NCBI GenBank assembly: GCA_965216255.1
Contig: OZ244148.1
Span: 1,736,001 to 1,800,000, forward strand
DNA: 64,000 nt
Reading direction: 5' to 3'
Source: G965216255 sp965216255
Lineage (GTDB): Bacteria > Bacteroidota > Rhodothermia > Rhodothermales > Bin80
Part shown: one piece after another, positions 37,982 through 46,608 of the stretch
Layout of the letters: the number at the start of each line of letters is the position of its first letter
Position numbering within the stretch: the first letter of the stretch is position 1
Made by a program: the position numbers and the translations under genes
Notes under the pieces: model-generated
What the model saw: the letters and a program-made list of their open reading frames with translations, nothing else
The model's database searches: none
What the model was told of the DNA's origin: nothing

Positions 37982-39871
37982 CTACAGGGAGTAGGTCGTT
38001 ACGAATGCTTCCGCGGCAAAGAATTCCGGCAGACCCAGCCGATTGAGCCGCTCCGCCGTCCCCATATTGCGATCACGTGCACGCTGCCAGAATTCTCGTT
38101 CGTCGTGGGTGCCCGGAAACATGGCGCGATCCTTCTGGCTTTCGTGCTTGAAGATGGCTTCTATCTTGCGCGCCAGGTCTGCCTTCGACATGGGCACAAA
38201 CACGCTGGCCTGGTGAATTTCCCATTCCTGCCAGGCACCACGGTAGAGCCAAACCTTGGGTGGCGTGCGGCCTTTCTGACGGTTGTAGCGCGCTAGCGCA
38301 GGGGCGATGGCCGCGTAGCACATCCGGTGCGTACCGTGGGGATCCGACAGGTCGCCGGCGACGAATACGTGATGGGGGCTCTTCTCCCGCAGAAGGTCGT
38401 AAACAATTCGGACATCGTCCTCACCCACGGGTTTCTTCTTCGCGCTTCCTGTCCGATAGAAAGGCAGATCCAGAAAACGGGCGTTCTCCTTTGCTAGCCC
38501 CATGACTTCGATGCCGGAAATGGCTTCCGCACATCGAATGCTCGCCTTGAGTTTTTGCACGATGGCAAGATCTACCTCGCTCGGCTGCTTGCTCCTGAAG
38601 AATTCCAGGATGCGTTGTTGGCGCGATTCAAATTCCTTCCCTGCCACGCCGCTCATGCCCAGTTCTGCGCGGCTCATCTCCACGAAGGTCAGGTATCGGC
38701 GCAAATCCGCATCAAATACAGCTACGGAACCGTTGGTCATATATGCCACGATAACGTCGTTGCCATTGCGCACGAACCTGTCAAGCATGCCTCCCATGGA
38801 GATTACGTCATCGTCCGGGTGCGGGCTGAATAGAATGGCGCGCTCCTTCTTCGGAAGTCCGTCTGGATAAACGATGGATCTGCGCAAATCCTCAAAGATG
38901 CGTAGGCAAAGGGCGTCAATGTCCGGGAACGCGTGGAGCAGCCCGTGCAGGCGGTTGGCGTGAAAATCCTCCGCCTCTAGGCGGAGCACGGCCTTGTCCA
39001 CGGAATTGGATAACCAGACAATGGCCTGCTTGGCCAGCTGCAGGTCCCAACTCAGGTCGCGCACCACAAGCCACGGCGTCTTTTCCCGGGTTAGCTCGGA
39101 GGCGGCGGCGGTGTCCACATACAGCGCGGCATTGGAATGCGCCTGCACATGGGTAGCAACCACCCTGTTGTCCTGCTTCCCTTCTACCACCCGCCTTATT
39201 ATGCCAGACTTGTGCTCACCTGTGGCTATGAAAAGAATTTCACGCGCCTCCAAAATGGTGCGAACGCCGACAGTGAGTGCCTCCAGCGGCACATGCTCCT
39301 CTCCGAAGAACGCACTTACCACATTCTTGCGCAGCCCACCGTCAAGAATAACAATGCGCGTGCGGGAGTGTGCACTAGCCCCAGACTCGCTGAATGCAAT
39401 CTGCCCGCTCTTGCCGATGCTCAGAAGCGCGAGGTCAAATCCGCCGGCGCGCTCTATGGCGTAGTCGTACTCTGCGCATTGGGATTCCACCTGCGTCGGC
39501 GCTAGGTCGCCATCCAGAAAATGGACCCGGTTCTCAGGAATGTTAACGAGACCGACAAATTTCTCGCGAAGGTATCGGTGGCAGCTCTGGCGCCCATCCG
39601 TTTGCATGGGATAGTATTCGCCCAGGCCGAATACTTCGACCGTGGAAAAGTCCAGGTTTTCCGTCTGGTACAGTCGGACGAGTTCACGGTAGACGCCTAT
39701 GCAGGTGGACCCCGTGGACAGGGCCAGGACCGTACGCTGCCCTTGTTGGGCGCGGCCGGATATCGTGCTGGCGACATGCTCTGCAACCTGACGACACGTC
39801 TCTACGGGATCGCCAAGAATAGACACGCGGATCTTTTCGCGCTGGGTACCTTCACGCTGCCGGAGGTGCAT
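37982..39871 (-). CDS. NagB-like domain fused to a PIG-L (LmbE) deacetylase domain
   Basis: The product has 629 residues. Residues 15-275 follow the glucosamine-6-phosphate deaminase fold (TVLALSTGSTCIGVYREL, FFGEEHVPLEALTVGVRTIL, HSNAALYVD). Residues 340-629 are a PIG-L deacetylase with the zinc motif SPHPDDDVISMGG and the later HVFVAGDLSDPHGTHR. The fusion is typical of Bacteroidota. In the NagB part, however, the loop normally read D-E-Y is LGEYYP (residues 83-88), and the loop normally read GIGxxGHIxFNEP is SIGKSGQIAFSES (151-163), so the residues used for isomerisation and deamination are largely replaced. The PIG-L half looks intact, so an N-acetyl-sugar deacetylase with a non-catalytic or sensory NagB part is possible. 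Confidence 0.88.
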   Translation of the reverse strand: MHLRQREGTQREKIRVSILGDPVETCRQVAEHVASTISGRAQQGQRTVLALSTGSTCIGVYRELVRLYQTENLDFSTVEVFGLGEYYPMQTDGRQSCHRYLREKFVGLVNIPENRVHFLDGDLAPTQVESQCAEYDYAIERAGGFDLALLSIGKSGQIAFSESGASAHSRTRIVILDGGLRKNVVSAFFGEEHVPLEALTVGVRTILEAREILFIATGEHKSGIIRRVVEGKQDNRVVATHVQAHSNAALYVDTAAASELTREKTPWLVVRDLSWDLQLAKQAIVWLSNSVDKAVLRLEAEDFHANRLHGLLHAFPDIDALCLRIFEDLRRSIVYPDGLPKKERAILFSPHPDDDVISMGGMLDRFVRNGNDVIVAYMTNGSVAVFDADLRRYLTFVEMSRAELGMSGVAGKEFESRQQRILEFFRSKQPSEVDLAIVQKLKASIRCAEAISGIEVMGLAKENARFLDLPFYRTGSAKKKPVGEDDVRIVYDLLREKSPHHVFVAGDLSDPHGTHRMCYAAIAPALARYNRQKGRTPPKVWLYRGAWQEWEIHQASVFVPMSKADLARKIEAIFKHESQKDRAMFPGTHDEREFWQRARDRNMGTAERLNRLGLPEFFAAEAFVTTYSL

Positions 39872-40184
39872 GGCGGATCTACAGTATCGTCAATCAAGCG
39901 GGGCACTGATACAGCCATGGCTAGCCGGAGTTCTAGGTAGGCCCTGCGGCATTATTCGCAGAAACTAGACATTACAAGAACCAGCCTGGGTTGAAATTCA
40001 GGTGTAAAATTCGGATCTTTTTGACCATTATTCCTTCCTCTGAAGGCTTGAATGCGGCGTGGGTGTCGCTATCCATCGTCTCTGGAAGTATCGGCGTAGA
40101 GGCTTGGACGGCGTGGTTTGACTTTCGTTCATGGAATGGCCAGGGACTCCCGGGGGGCCGGTGATCCGAAAACCTGTTTGCGGT
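39872..40184. other. Divergent promoter region
   Basis: Spacer between the minus-strand NagB/PIG-L gene and the plus-strand GT5 gene. It should hold promoters for both; its AT-rich centre is at 39955-40030. I cannot assign definite -33/-7 boxes. A short in-frame leader upstream of 40185 (40131-40184) looks like non-coding sequence. Confidence 0.4.
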
Positions 40185-40961
40185 ATGGCTGAGCGCACCA
40201 GAATCCTGTTTGTTTCCGGAGAAGTGGAGCCCTTTGCGAACGTGTCAGAAACAGGAGTGATGGTGCGCCGTCTCCCTGAACAGCTCAGCGAACACGGATC
40301 CATCGAAACGCGCATCATGATGCCACGCTATGGCACCATTAGCGAGCGGAGAAACCGGCTGCACGAAGTGATTCGTCTCTGCGGAACGCCCATCACGATG
40401 GGCAAGAACGTGCAGAACCTCAAGGTCTTGGTGGCCTCGATACCTGGCATCCGCCTGCAGGTCTATTTCATGGATAACGCGCATTTTTTTAAGCGGAAAG
40501 GCCTCCATCTTGATAAGCAGGGTAAGCTGTTCCCGGACAATGCGGAGCGTGCCCTGTTTTTTGGCCGTTCGGTCCTAGAAACGGTGCGCAAGCTACGCTG
40601 GAAGCCCGACCTTGTCCACGCCTTTGGCTGGATCAGCGGGCTGCTCCCGTTCCTTTTGGCAGGGGAATACCGAGGGGACCAGTTGTTTGAGGGCACCAAG
40701 GTCGTCTACACACCCGACGGCATCGATGCCGAGGCCACGCTGACGGGCGCCTTTGTCAAGAAGATGCAGTTGTCCATGAACGGCTCCCTTTCCGGACTCA
40801 CCGTCACCGACCTAGGGCTCCAGTATGCCGATGCCTACGCCTTCCCTCCATCTCTCGAGCCTGAGTCCGACGAGACGCTTCGATTCAGTGCGGACCCGGA
40901 AGAAATGATGGGCCAGGCCGTTTCCCTCTACGCCTCCACGTTGGAGACTCCCCAAGACTGA
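40185..40961 (+). CDS. Short glycogen/starch synthase-like protein (GT5 N-terminal domain only)
   Basis: From the ATG at 40185 the product has 258 residues, beginning MAERTRILFVSGEVEPFANV. This matches the opening strand of GT5 starch synthases, where EVxPF is conserved, followed by GVMVRRLPEQLSEHG, PDLVHAFGWISGLLPFLL and VVYTPDGIDAE. Only the N-terminal Rossmann-like half is present, and the ADP-glucose-binding C-terminal half is missing. Such half-length GT5 proteins directly upstream of a DUF4270 gene are widespread in Bacteroidota, so the length is normal for this group. Their biochemical role is not settled. The ADP-glucose KxGG signature is not evident. Confidence 0.75.
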   Translation: MAERTRILFVSGEVEPFANVSETGVMVRRLPEQLSEHGSIETRIMMPRYGTISERRNRLHEVIRLCGTPITMGKNVQNLKVLVASIPGIRLQVYFMDNAHFFKRKGLHLDKQGKLFPDNAERALFFGRSVLETVRKLRWKPDLVHAFGWISGLLPFLLAGEYRGDQLFEGTKVVYTPDGIDAEATLTGAFVKKMQLSMNGSLSGLTVTDLGLQYADAYAFPPSLEPESDETLRFSADPEEMMGQAVSLYASTLETPQD

Positions 40962-41078
40962 ATTTTCCCACCCTGCAGGCGGAACGTACCGGGCGCTTCG
41001 GAAAATAATGCACCGCTCGCATACCAAGAGCGTACGAGCGAGCGTTAGCATGTATCCAACCAATCAGGCCTGCCGCGA

Positions 41079-42191
41079 ATGACACGAAGCGCTGTAATCG
41101 GACTGTTGTTCCTAGTGGTGGCCTGCACGGACGCCACCTCGGACGTCGGAATCAATCTGCTGGAGGACGAAGCAAAACCCGAAGTGCTGCAGATTCCTCC
41201 TACCGTGTTTGAAGAGATCCCGCTTCGCGACGTGACGGGCTCGCTGCAGCGCGTTTTGGCGGGTCATGTCGTAGACCATCTCACCGGTACTATCCGGGTT
41301 ACGGGGTATGCAGACTTCAGTGGCGGCTTCAACGCTGCGGATGAGACCCCAATCACGGGTGTGAACCTGCGCTTAGTCAGGAACTACGTATTCGGAGATA
41401 CCATGCAGGCCGTGACGGTCGACATTCATGATATCCTAGACGGATGGGAGGCACCCGGCGGGAAAGCCGATACCACACTTGAATTGGGGCCACGCATTGC
41501 CTCCTTCACGTTCCTGCCCACGGATACCCTGGTGGTCGTCCCGCTGCCCGAGTCGTGGATTGACCTGCACCTTGAAGCGCTGCGCAGTACAGAATTTGAC
41601 GCCGTGTTCCATGGACTCGCACTCACAGGGAACTCCGAAACCAGCGTCATCGGATTTGCCATCGAAGGTAGCGACCTTCTCGTTACTACGGAGAGCGGCA
41701 CTTCCACGTATAACCTGTCCCGTAGTATTTCACGCATTGAGCGTCTGGGCCCGGATTCAGTACCGGAAGGCCGTGTGCTGCTCCAGGATGGAAGTGGACC
41801 TAGCGTTCGGGTTTCTTTTGATCTGGAAGCCTTCAGCGAGCGGCCGATAAACGGTGCAACGGTGCGATTCTTCGCCGACAGGCTAGAGAGCCAGCTTGCA
41901 CCTGCACACTTCGTGCGACCGCCCTTGGAAACGCTTCAGTTGCTAATGGTCAAGGTGCCTGGCGAAGCGCCGACGCTCATAACAGAGTTGTCCCTGTCGG
42001 ACCAAAACGACTATAGCGCTTCCAGTGCAAGCCTGGGATTGTTTTTCCAGGATGTATTCTTCGGGGTTCATGAGTACGCTTACCTGGAATTGCGTATCCC
42101 TGTCCCGGAGAACACCATAAGCAGTGTACTGCTACACGATGCCACGGCCGGCGTCCGTGCCCCGGAAGCCCTTTTCGTGTTCTCCCGGTAA
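41079..42191 (+). CDS. DUF4270-type lipoprotein
   Basis: The 370-residue product starts MTRSAVIGLLFLVVACTDATSD, a lipoprotein signal peptide with lipobox LVVAC (Cys16). The remainder is a predicted beta-rich envelope protein with GINLLEDEAKPEVLQIPPTV after the anchor and an ordered series of strands. This opening, the length and the position after the half-length GT5 gene fit DUF4270, a family found almost only in Bacteroidota. The function is not known. The gene is followed after three bases by an outer-membrane protein gene, which suggests a shared transcript. Confidence 0.7.
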   Translation: MTRSAVIGLLFLVVACTDATSDVGINLLEDEAKPEVLQIPPTVFEEIPLRDVTGSLQRVLAGHVVDHLTGTIRVTGYADFSGGFNAADETPITGVNLRLVRNYVFGDTMQAVTVDIHDILDGWEAPGGKADTTLELGPRIASFTFLPTDTLVVVPLPESWIDLHLEALRSTEFDAVFHGLALTGNSETSVIGFAIEGSDLLVTTESGTSTYNLSRSISRIERLGPDSVPEGRVLLQDGSGPSVRVSFDLEAFSERPINGATVRFFADRLESQLAPAHFVRPPLETLQLLMVKVPGEAPTLITELSLSDQNDYSASSASLGLFFQDVFFGVHEYAYLELRIPVPENTISSVLLHDATAGVRAPEALFVFSR

Positions 42192-42194
42192 TCC

Positions 42195-43517
42195 ATGACC
42201 AACAAGGCCCTGAATCGCATTGGCGCCGCAGTAACAGGCGTCCTCCTGGTCGTGGCTTGTCTTCCCGGGCATGCGGCAGCGCAGGGACAGGATGATGGAT
42301 CTCTGTATTCGCGATACGGACTCGGAGAACTCCGGTCGTTCGCTTCATCCCGGGCCCAGGCCATGGGCGGCGGAGGCACTGCCATGTGGTCGTTCAACTA
42401 TACCAACTTCGGAAACCCGGCCGCCTGGAGCCGGCAGGTACTTGTGCGCGCAGCAGCCGGCATGCGCTTTGACGGCATTGAAACCACGGACACGAAGGAC
42501 AACGGAAAGCGCCTGTTGTCCGGCACCTTGAGCGCCGTGCAGTTCGGCGTTCCGCTCCGGAGCAACTACCTTGGCTTCGGTGCCTCTTTTGAGCCTTATT
42601 CGCGCGTCAACTACGTTATCTTAACAGAAGACTCGCTCGCTACAGATCCCCGGGCAAACGGACAGACCCGCTATCAAGTTCTCCACGCCGGAGCGGGTGG
42701 GCTGCAGCGTGTCCGGACCGGGCTTGGCATACGGCCCCGCTCCTGGCTTTCACTGGGCGCCACCATCGATTTAATTTTTGGCATCACCGAAGAGACCCGT
42801 CGAACCACATTTGTCTCTGAGGACCTCTTCGAAACCAATGTTGCAACGAGCACCCGCATGCATGGGCTGACGGCAACAGGGGGGGCGCTGATGACGCTGG
42901 AAAACTTCCTGGCCACAAGCGATGACTTCTCCGTGGGCGCAAGCGTGACGCTCCCCACGTCGCTTTCCGCAAACCGCGCCCTAACACTGGGAGAGAGTCT
43001 TGACCGCGACACGCTGGGCACGCAGATGCAGGGTAATATCTATCTGCCACCTAGCATACGTGGCGGCGTAGCGTATAGCCTTCAGAATAGATGGTCAGCA
43101 ACGGTTGATGTCTTATATGAACCCTGGACCCGGTTCAAAAGTGACTTGCCCCTGGCGGGCTACGCGCCTGGCGGGCGAAATAATATGCACGACCGATTCC
43201 GGTATTCTGGGGGCATCGAATTCTTGCCGGCAGGAACAAGTCAACTTGACTCCTATCTTGCGAGATCTGCGTACCGTTTGGGCTTCTATGTCGACCAAAT
43301 GTACGTAACGCCAACGAGTGCCGCGAATGTCAGGACACGGGCCATTATGGGCGGGGTGAGCTTCCCAGCCCTGCTGTCCGGAACCCGCCTGGATCTCACA
43401 TTTCAGGCCGGTACGCGTGGCTCCAGCAAGCACAACCTGGTCCGTGATCGGTTCCTTGCCCTGTCTATCACCGTGAACATTGGCGAACGCTGGTTCGTAA
43501 AGCGGAAACTTGGATGA
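42195..43517 (+). CDS. Outer-membrane beta-barrel protein (unnamed Bacteroidota family)
   Basis: The 440-residue product has a signal peptide (ALNRIGAAVTGVLLVVACLP followed by GHAAAQ). Its mature N-terminus, DGSLYSRYGLGELRSFAS, is the S-x-Y-S-R-x-G-x-G motif that opens a group of FadL-like outer-membrane proteins in Bacteroidota. The rest alternates hydrophobic and polar residues with strand-like pieces such as NRWSATVDVLYEPWTRF and YRLGFYVDQMYV, ending GERWFVKRKLG. A barrel in the outer membrane is predicted; the cargo is unknown. It begins three bases after the DUF4270 gene and precedes a TPR protein gene by 60 bases. Confidence 0.75.
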   Translation: MTNKALNRIGAAVTGVLLVVACLPGHAAAQGQDDGSLYSRYGLGELRSFASSRAQAMGGGGTAMWSFNYTNFGNPAAWSRQVLVRAAAGMRFDGIETTDTKDNGKRLLSGTLSAVQFGVPLRSNYLGFGASFEPYSRVNYVILTEDSLATDPRANGQTRYQVLHAGAGGLQRVRTGLGIRPRSWLSLGATIDLIFGITEETRRTTFVSEDLFETNVATSTRMHGLTATGGALMTLENFLATSDDFSVGASVTLPTSLSANRALTLGESLDRDTLGTQMQGNIYLPPSIRGGVAYSLQNRWSATVDVLYEPWTRFKSDLPLAGYAPGGRNNMHDRFRYSGGIEFLPAGTSQLDSYLARSAYRLGFYVDQMYVTPTSAANVRTRAIMGGVSFPALLSGTRLDLTFQAGTRGSSKHNLVRDRFLALSITVNIGERWFVKRKLG

Positions 43518-43576
43518 ATTCCGCGTGTCTATAATGATTATTTCTCCGGCTACACACGGTTATCCCACGAGGTCTC

Positions 43577-44860
43577 ATGTCCAGCTTCACACGGCTATCG
43601 TTCCTGGCGGCTTTCACCATCCTGGTAATGAGCGCCGCATTGCAGCCGCAGACTGCAATTGCCCAGGCGGGCGAGTTGGATCAGGAGTCTGCCATGCATT
43701 ACAGTCTCTACTGGGAGGATTTCAAGAACAAGAGTTATACGGACGCCCTTCCGGAGCTGGTCTGGGTTCTGCAGAACGATCCTGGCTTTCCAAGGAACAA
43801 GGACACCAATTTCGGGCGTGCGGTTACGGCGTATGAGGCATTGGCCGAGGCTGCCGAAGACGCGGGCGTGGAACGCGCCTATCTGGACTCTGCCCTAGTG
43901 CAGTTCGACCGGGCTGTCCCGACCATAAAGGACCTTGGAGGCGAAATCGACGAATTTGAATGGACCAGGGACAAAGGACGTTTCATCCAGAAGCACAGTA
44001 CCATTCTGGGAGACTTGACAGACGAGGCCGTTGCCTCCTACCGGCGCGCATACGCCATAGACTCGGCGCGCTTGGATCCGTATTACCTGGATGTAATCCT
44101 CAATGACCATTATGCCGCAGGAGACATTGGTGCGACATTGGCATTCTTGCGTGAACTGAATGACACTCGGGGCGAAGAGGAAGGAGTCGAGAGCCTAGTC
44201 CGCAAGTACTTTCGCGTCATCCCGCCCGAGGAGCAGGTCAGCTTCCTGGAGGAGCAGTTGGCGGAAGATGAATCCAATGTTGAAATAATTGAACAGCTCT
44301 TCAACCTGTACGAGCAGGAAGGCTACCACGGAAAGCTGCTGGACCTTGCGCCCAAAGTGCTGGCGTTAGAACCTACGCCCGATGTGCTACGCATGCTTAC
44401 CCGCATGTATCTCGAAGAGGGTGAGACGCAAAAGGCCGTGGACGTATTCAACCAGCTTGTGGAGTTGCCGGACATTGAAATGAAGGCGCAGGACTACCAC
44501 AATATGGGCATAGCCCAGCAGGAATTGGAGAATTTTGCGGCCGCCCGGCGCTATTACAGGAAGGCCAACGGGATAAACCCTGAATACACGCCCGCACTGC
44601 GTGCCATTGCCGACCTGTACGCGACAGCCGCTTCCCGGTGCGGCATCGCGGACCGAGAGCAGGCTGCCGTGTTCTGGCTTATCGCTGACACCTACAGCCG
44701 TGCAGGAGACAGCGCAGGTGCCGCCCGCATGAAAACCGCGTTTCCGACGGCAGAAGATATATTCTACGTACAGAAGTGGGCTAATGGGGAGTCTGCCACC
44801 GTCAGCTACACGTGCCGTGACCTAACCATCAGCGGAACAACCATCGTGCGACAGCGATAG
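43577..44860 (+). CDS. Exported TPR-repeat protein
   Basis: The 427-residue product has an N-terminal signal peptide (LSFLAAFTILVMSAALQPQT, then AIAQA). Helical pairs of the tetratricopeptide type follow, clearest in the second half: VEIIEQLFNLYEQEGYHGKL, EPTPDVLRMLTRMYLEEGET, QDYHNMGIAQQELENFAAAR and RYYRKANGINPEYTPALRAI. It is probably a periplasmic or envelope scaffold. It is the last gene of the GT5-DUF4270-barrel-TPR run and is followed within 25 bases by a strong terminator. Confidence 0.8.
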   Translation: MSSFTRLSFLAAFTILVMSAALQPQTAIAQAGELDQESAMHYSLYWEDFKNKSYTDALPELVWVLQNDPGFPRNKDTNFGRAVTAYEALAEAAEDAGVERAYLDSALVQFDRAVPTIKDLGGEIDEFEWTRDKGRFIQKHSTILGDLTDEAVASYRRAYAIDSARLDPYYLDVILNDHYAAGDIGATLAFLRELNDTRGEEEGVESLVRKYFRVIPPEEQVSFLEEQLAEDESNVEIIEQLFNLYEQEGYHGKLLDLAPKVLALEPTPDVLRMLTRMYLEEGETQKAVDVFNQLVELPDIEMKAQDYHNMGIAQQELENFAAARRYYRKANGINPEYTPALRAIADLYATAASRCGIADREQAAVFWLIADTYSRAGDSAGAARMKTAFPTAEDIFYVQKWANGESATVSYTCRDLTISGTTIVRQR

Positions 44861-44882
44861 TTCGCACAAGTTATGCCCCCTG

Positions 44883-44931
44883 CAGGCCGGCGGTTCTCTC
44901 CACAATGTGGTGTCGCCGGCCTGTTTTCTTT
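44883..44931 (+). terminator. Rho-independent terminator after the TPR gene
   Basis: A perfect 10-bp stem, CAGGCCGGCG at 44883-44892 and CGCCGGCCTG at 44914-44923, is followed by TTTTCTTT. It ends the transcript of the envelope genes and isolates the eno operon, which starts 63 bases later. Confidence 0.88.
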
Positions 44932-44993
44932 GGGGCAACCTCCGACAACCGGTCCCCACACCATCATCCGAATAGCCGGGCGCACAAATACAT

Positions 44994-46277
44994 ATGGCCT
45001 TAATTGACCGCTTGACTGCGCGGCAGATCCTGGACAGCCGCGGCAACCCCACCCTCGAGGTGGATGTCATTACCTCATCCGGCGTGATGGGCCGCGCAGC
45101 CGTTCCGAGTGGCGCCTCCACCGGCGAGCATGAGGCGGTAGAACTTAGAGACCATGACGAAACGGTGTATCTGGGCAAGAGCGTGTACCAGGCCATTGAG
45201 AATGTTAACCAGCGGATTGCAGAGGAGCTAAAGCATTCCTGCGTCCTTGATCAGGCCGGCATCGACCAGCGCCTGATTGACCTTGACGGTACAACGGCCA
45301 AGTCGAATCTTGGCGCCAACGCCATACTGGGGGTTTCACTTGCCGTGGCCAAGGCTGCCGCTGCTGTCGTGGGCCTGCCCCTTTACCGGTATATCGGTGG
45401 CGTTGACGCACACGTACTACCGGTGCCCATGATGAACATCATTAACGGCGGCCGGCACGCCGATAACAGAGTTGACATGCAGGAATTCATGGTGATGCCG
45501 ACCGGAGGCATTACCTTTGCCGAAAGTCTGCGTATGGGCACGGAGGTCTTTCACGCGCTAAAGAAAGTGCTGAGGGGCCGTGGTTATAGCACTGCTGTCG
45601 GTGATGAGGGCGGCTTCGCTCCGGACCTGGGATCAAATGAGGAGGCCATAGAGGTAATACTTGAGGCAATCGACAAGGCCGGGTACACTCCTGGAGAGGA
45701 CATGTATATTGCACTGGATCCCGCAGTTTCTGAAATGTACCAGGACGGAACATACGTCTTTTGGAAGAGCGATCCCGACAAGAAGCGGTCTTCGGAGGAG
45801 ATGGTCATGTTGTGGCAAGAATGGGTGGACAAATACCCCATCATTTCCATCGAGGACGGGATGGACGAAAACGACTGGCAGGGCTGGAAACTGCTCACCT
45901 CGGCTATTGGCGACCGTGTGCAGCTCGTTGGCGACGACCTGTTTGTTACGAACGCGAAGCGGCTCCAACGAGGTATCCGCGAAGGAGCCGCGAATTCCAT
46001 CCTGATCAAGCTGAATCAGATCGGTACGCTTACCGAGACACTGCAGGCCATAGAGCTCGCGCACAGGCACCGATACACGTCTGTGATCAGCCACCGTTCT
46101 GGAGAAACCGAGGATACGACCATTGCCGACTTGGCTGTTGCCACGAATGCCGGGCAGATCAAGACCGGCTCTGCTAGCCGCAGCGATAGACTGGCCAAGT
46201 ACAATCAGCTGCTCCGGATCGAGGAAGAACTGGGCGACACGGCGGCTTACCGGGGGCGCCACACCTTCCATATATGA
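44994..46277 (+). CDS. eno: Enolase (phosphopyruvate hydratase)
   Basis: The 427-residue product is a full-length enolase: ARQILDSRGNPTLEVDV, PSGASTGEHEAVELRD, the magnesium-binding and catalytic segments GDEGGFAPDL, ISIEDGMDENDWQGW and GDDLFVTN, then SILIKLNQIGTLTET with the catalytic Lys, and SHRSGETEDTTIADL. It converts 2-phosphoglycerate to phosphoenolpyruvate in glycolysis; some enolases also serve the RNA degradosome. It starts at the ATG after acaaatacat without a purine-rich ribosome-binding site, as is usual in this phylum. The next gene overlaps its stop by four bases. Confidence 0.98.
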   Translation: MALIDRLTARQILDSRGNPTLEVDVITSSGVMGRAAVPSGASTGEHEAVELRDHDETVYLGKSVYQAIENVNQRIAEELKHSCVLDQAGIDQRLIDLDGTTAKSNLGANAILGVSLAVAKAAAAVVGLPLYRYIGGVDAHVLPVPMMNIINGGRHADNRVDMQEFMVMPTGGITFAESLRMGTEVFHALKKVLRGRGYSTAVGDEGGFAPDLGSNEEAIEVILEAIDKAGYTPGEDMYIALDPAVSEMYQDGTYVFWKSDPDKKRSSEEMVMLWQEWVDKYPIISIEDGMDENDWQGWKLLTSAIGDRVQLVGDDLFVTNAKRLQRGIREGAANSILIKLNQIGTLTETLQAIELAHRHRYTSVISHRSGETEDTTIADLAVATNAGQIKTGSASRSDRLAKYNQLLRIEEELGDTAAYRGRHTFHI

Positions 46278-46591
46278 CCGTTGTCATGACCCAGCCTGTT
46301 CGCCACAGGGTACCCAAGGCCCTTCGTGGCCTGGCACTGGCCGCCCTTCTGGTCGGCGGTGCGATATGGTTTGCTTTCTTTGACAGCTACAGTATTCGCA
46401 AGCGCGTAACCTGGCACCGGGAGAACGTGCAGCTCAATGCAGAAAACGAGCGGCTGCAGCAGGAAATCACCCGGCTGAGGGCGGAATTGGCACAGCCTCC
46501 AACGGATGAATTAATCGAAAAAATAGCGCGTGAACAGTACGGCATGCGCCGCCCCGGCGAAACAGTCTACCATATTGAGCCGAGCCCGTAA
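46274..46591 (+). CDS. Septum formation initiator (FtsB/DivIC-like) protein
   Basis: The 105-residue product has one membrane helix (ALRGLALAALLVGGAIWFAF), a coiled coil (RENVQLNAENERLQQEITRL) and the conserved ending EKIAREQYGMRRPGETVYHI. This is the FtsB/DivIC layout: a bitopic protein that joins FtsL and FtsQ in the divisome. Placement directly after eno, with a four-base ATGA overlap, is the classic arrangement for ftsB and supports the call. Confidence 0.88.
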   Translation: MTVVMTQPVRHRVPKALRGLALAALLVGGAIWFAFFDSYSIRKRVTWHRENVQLNAENERLQQEITRLRAELAQPPTDELIEKIAREQYGMRRPGETVYHIEPSP

Positions 46592-46608
46592 CGGGGTCAA
46601 CCTGTGCC

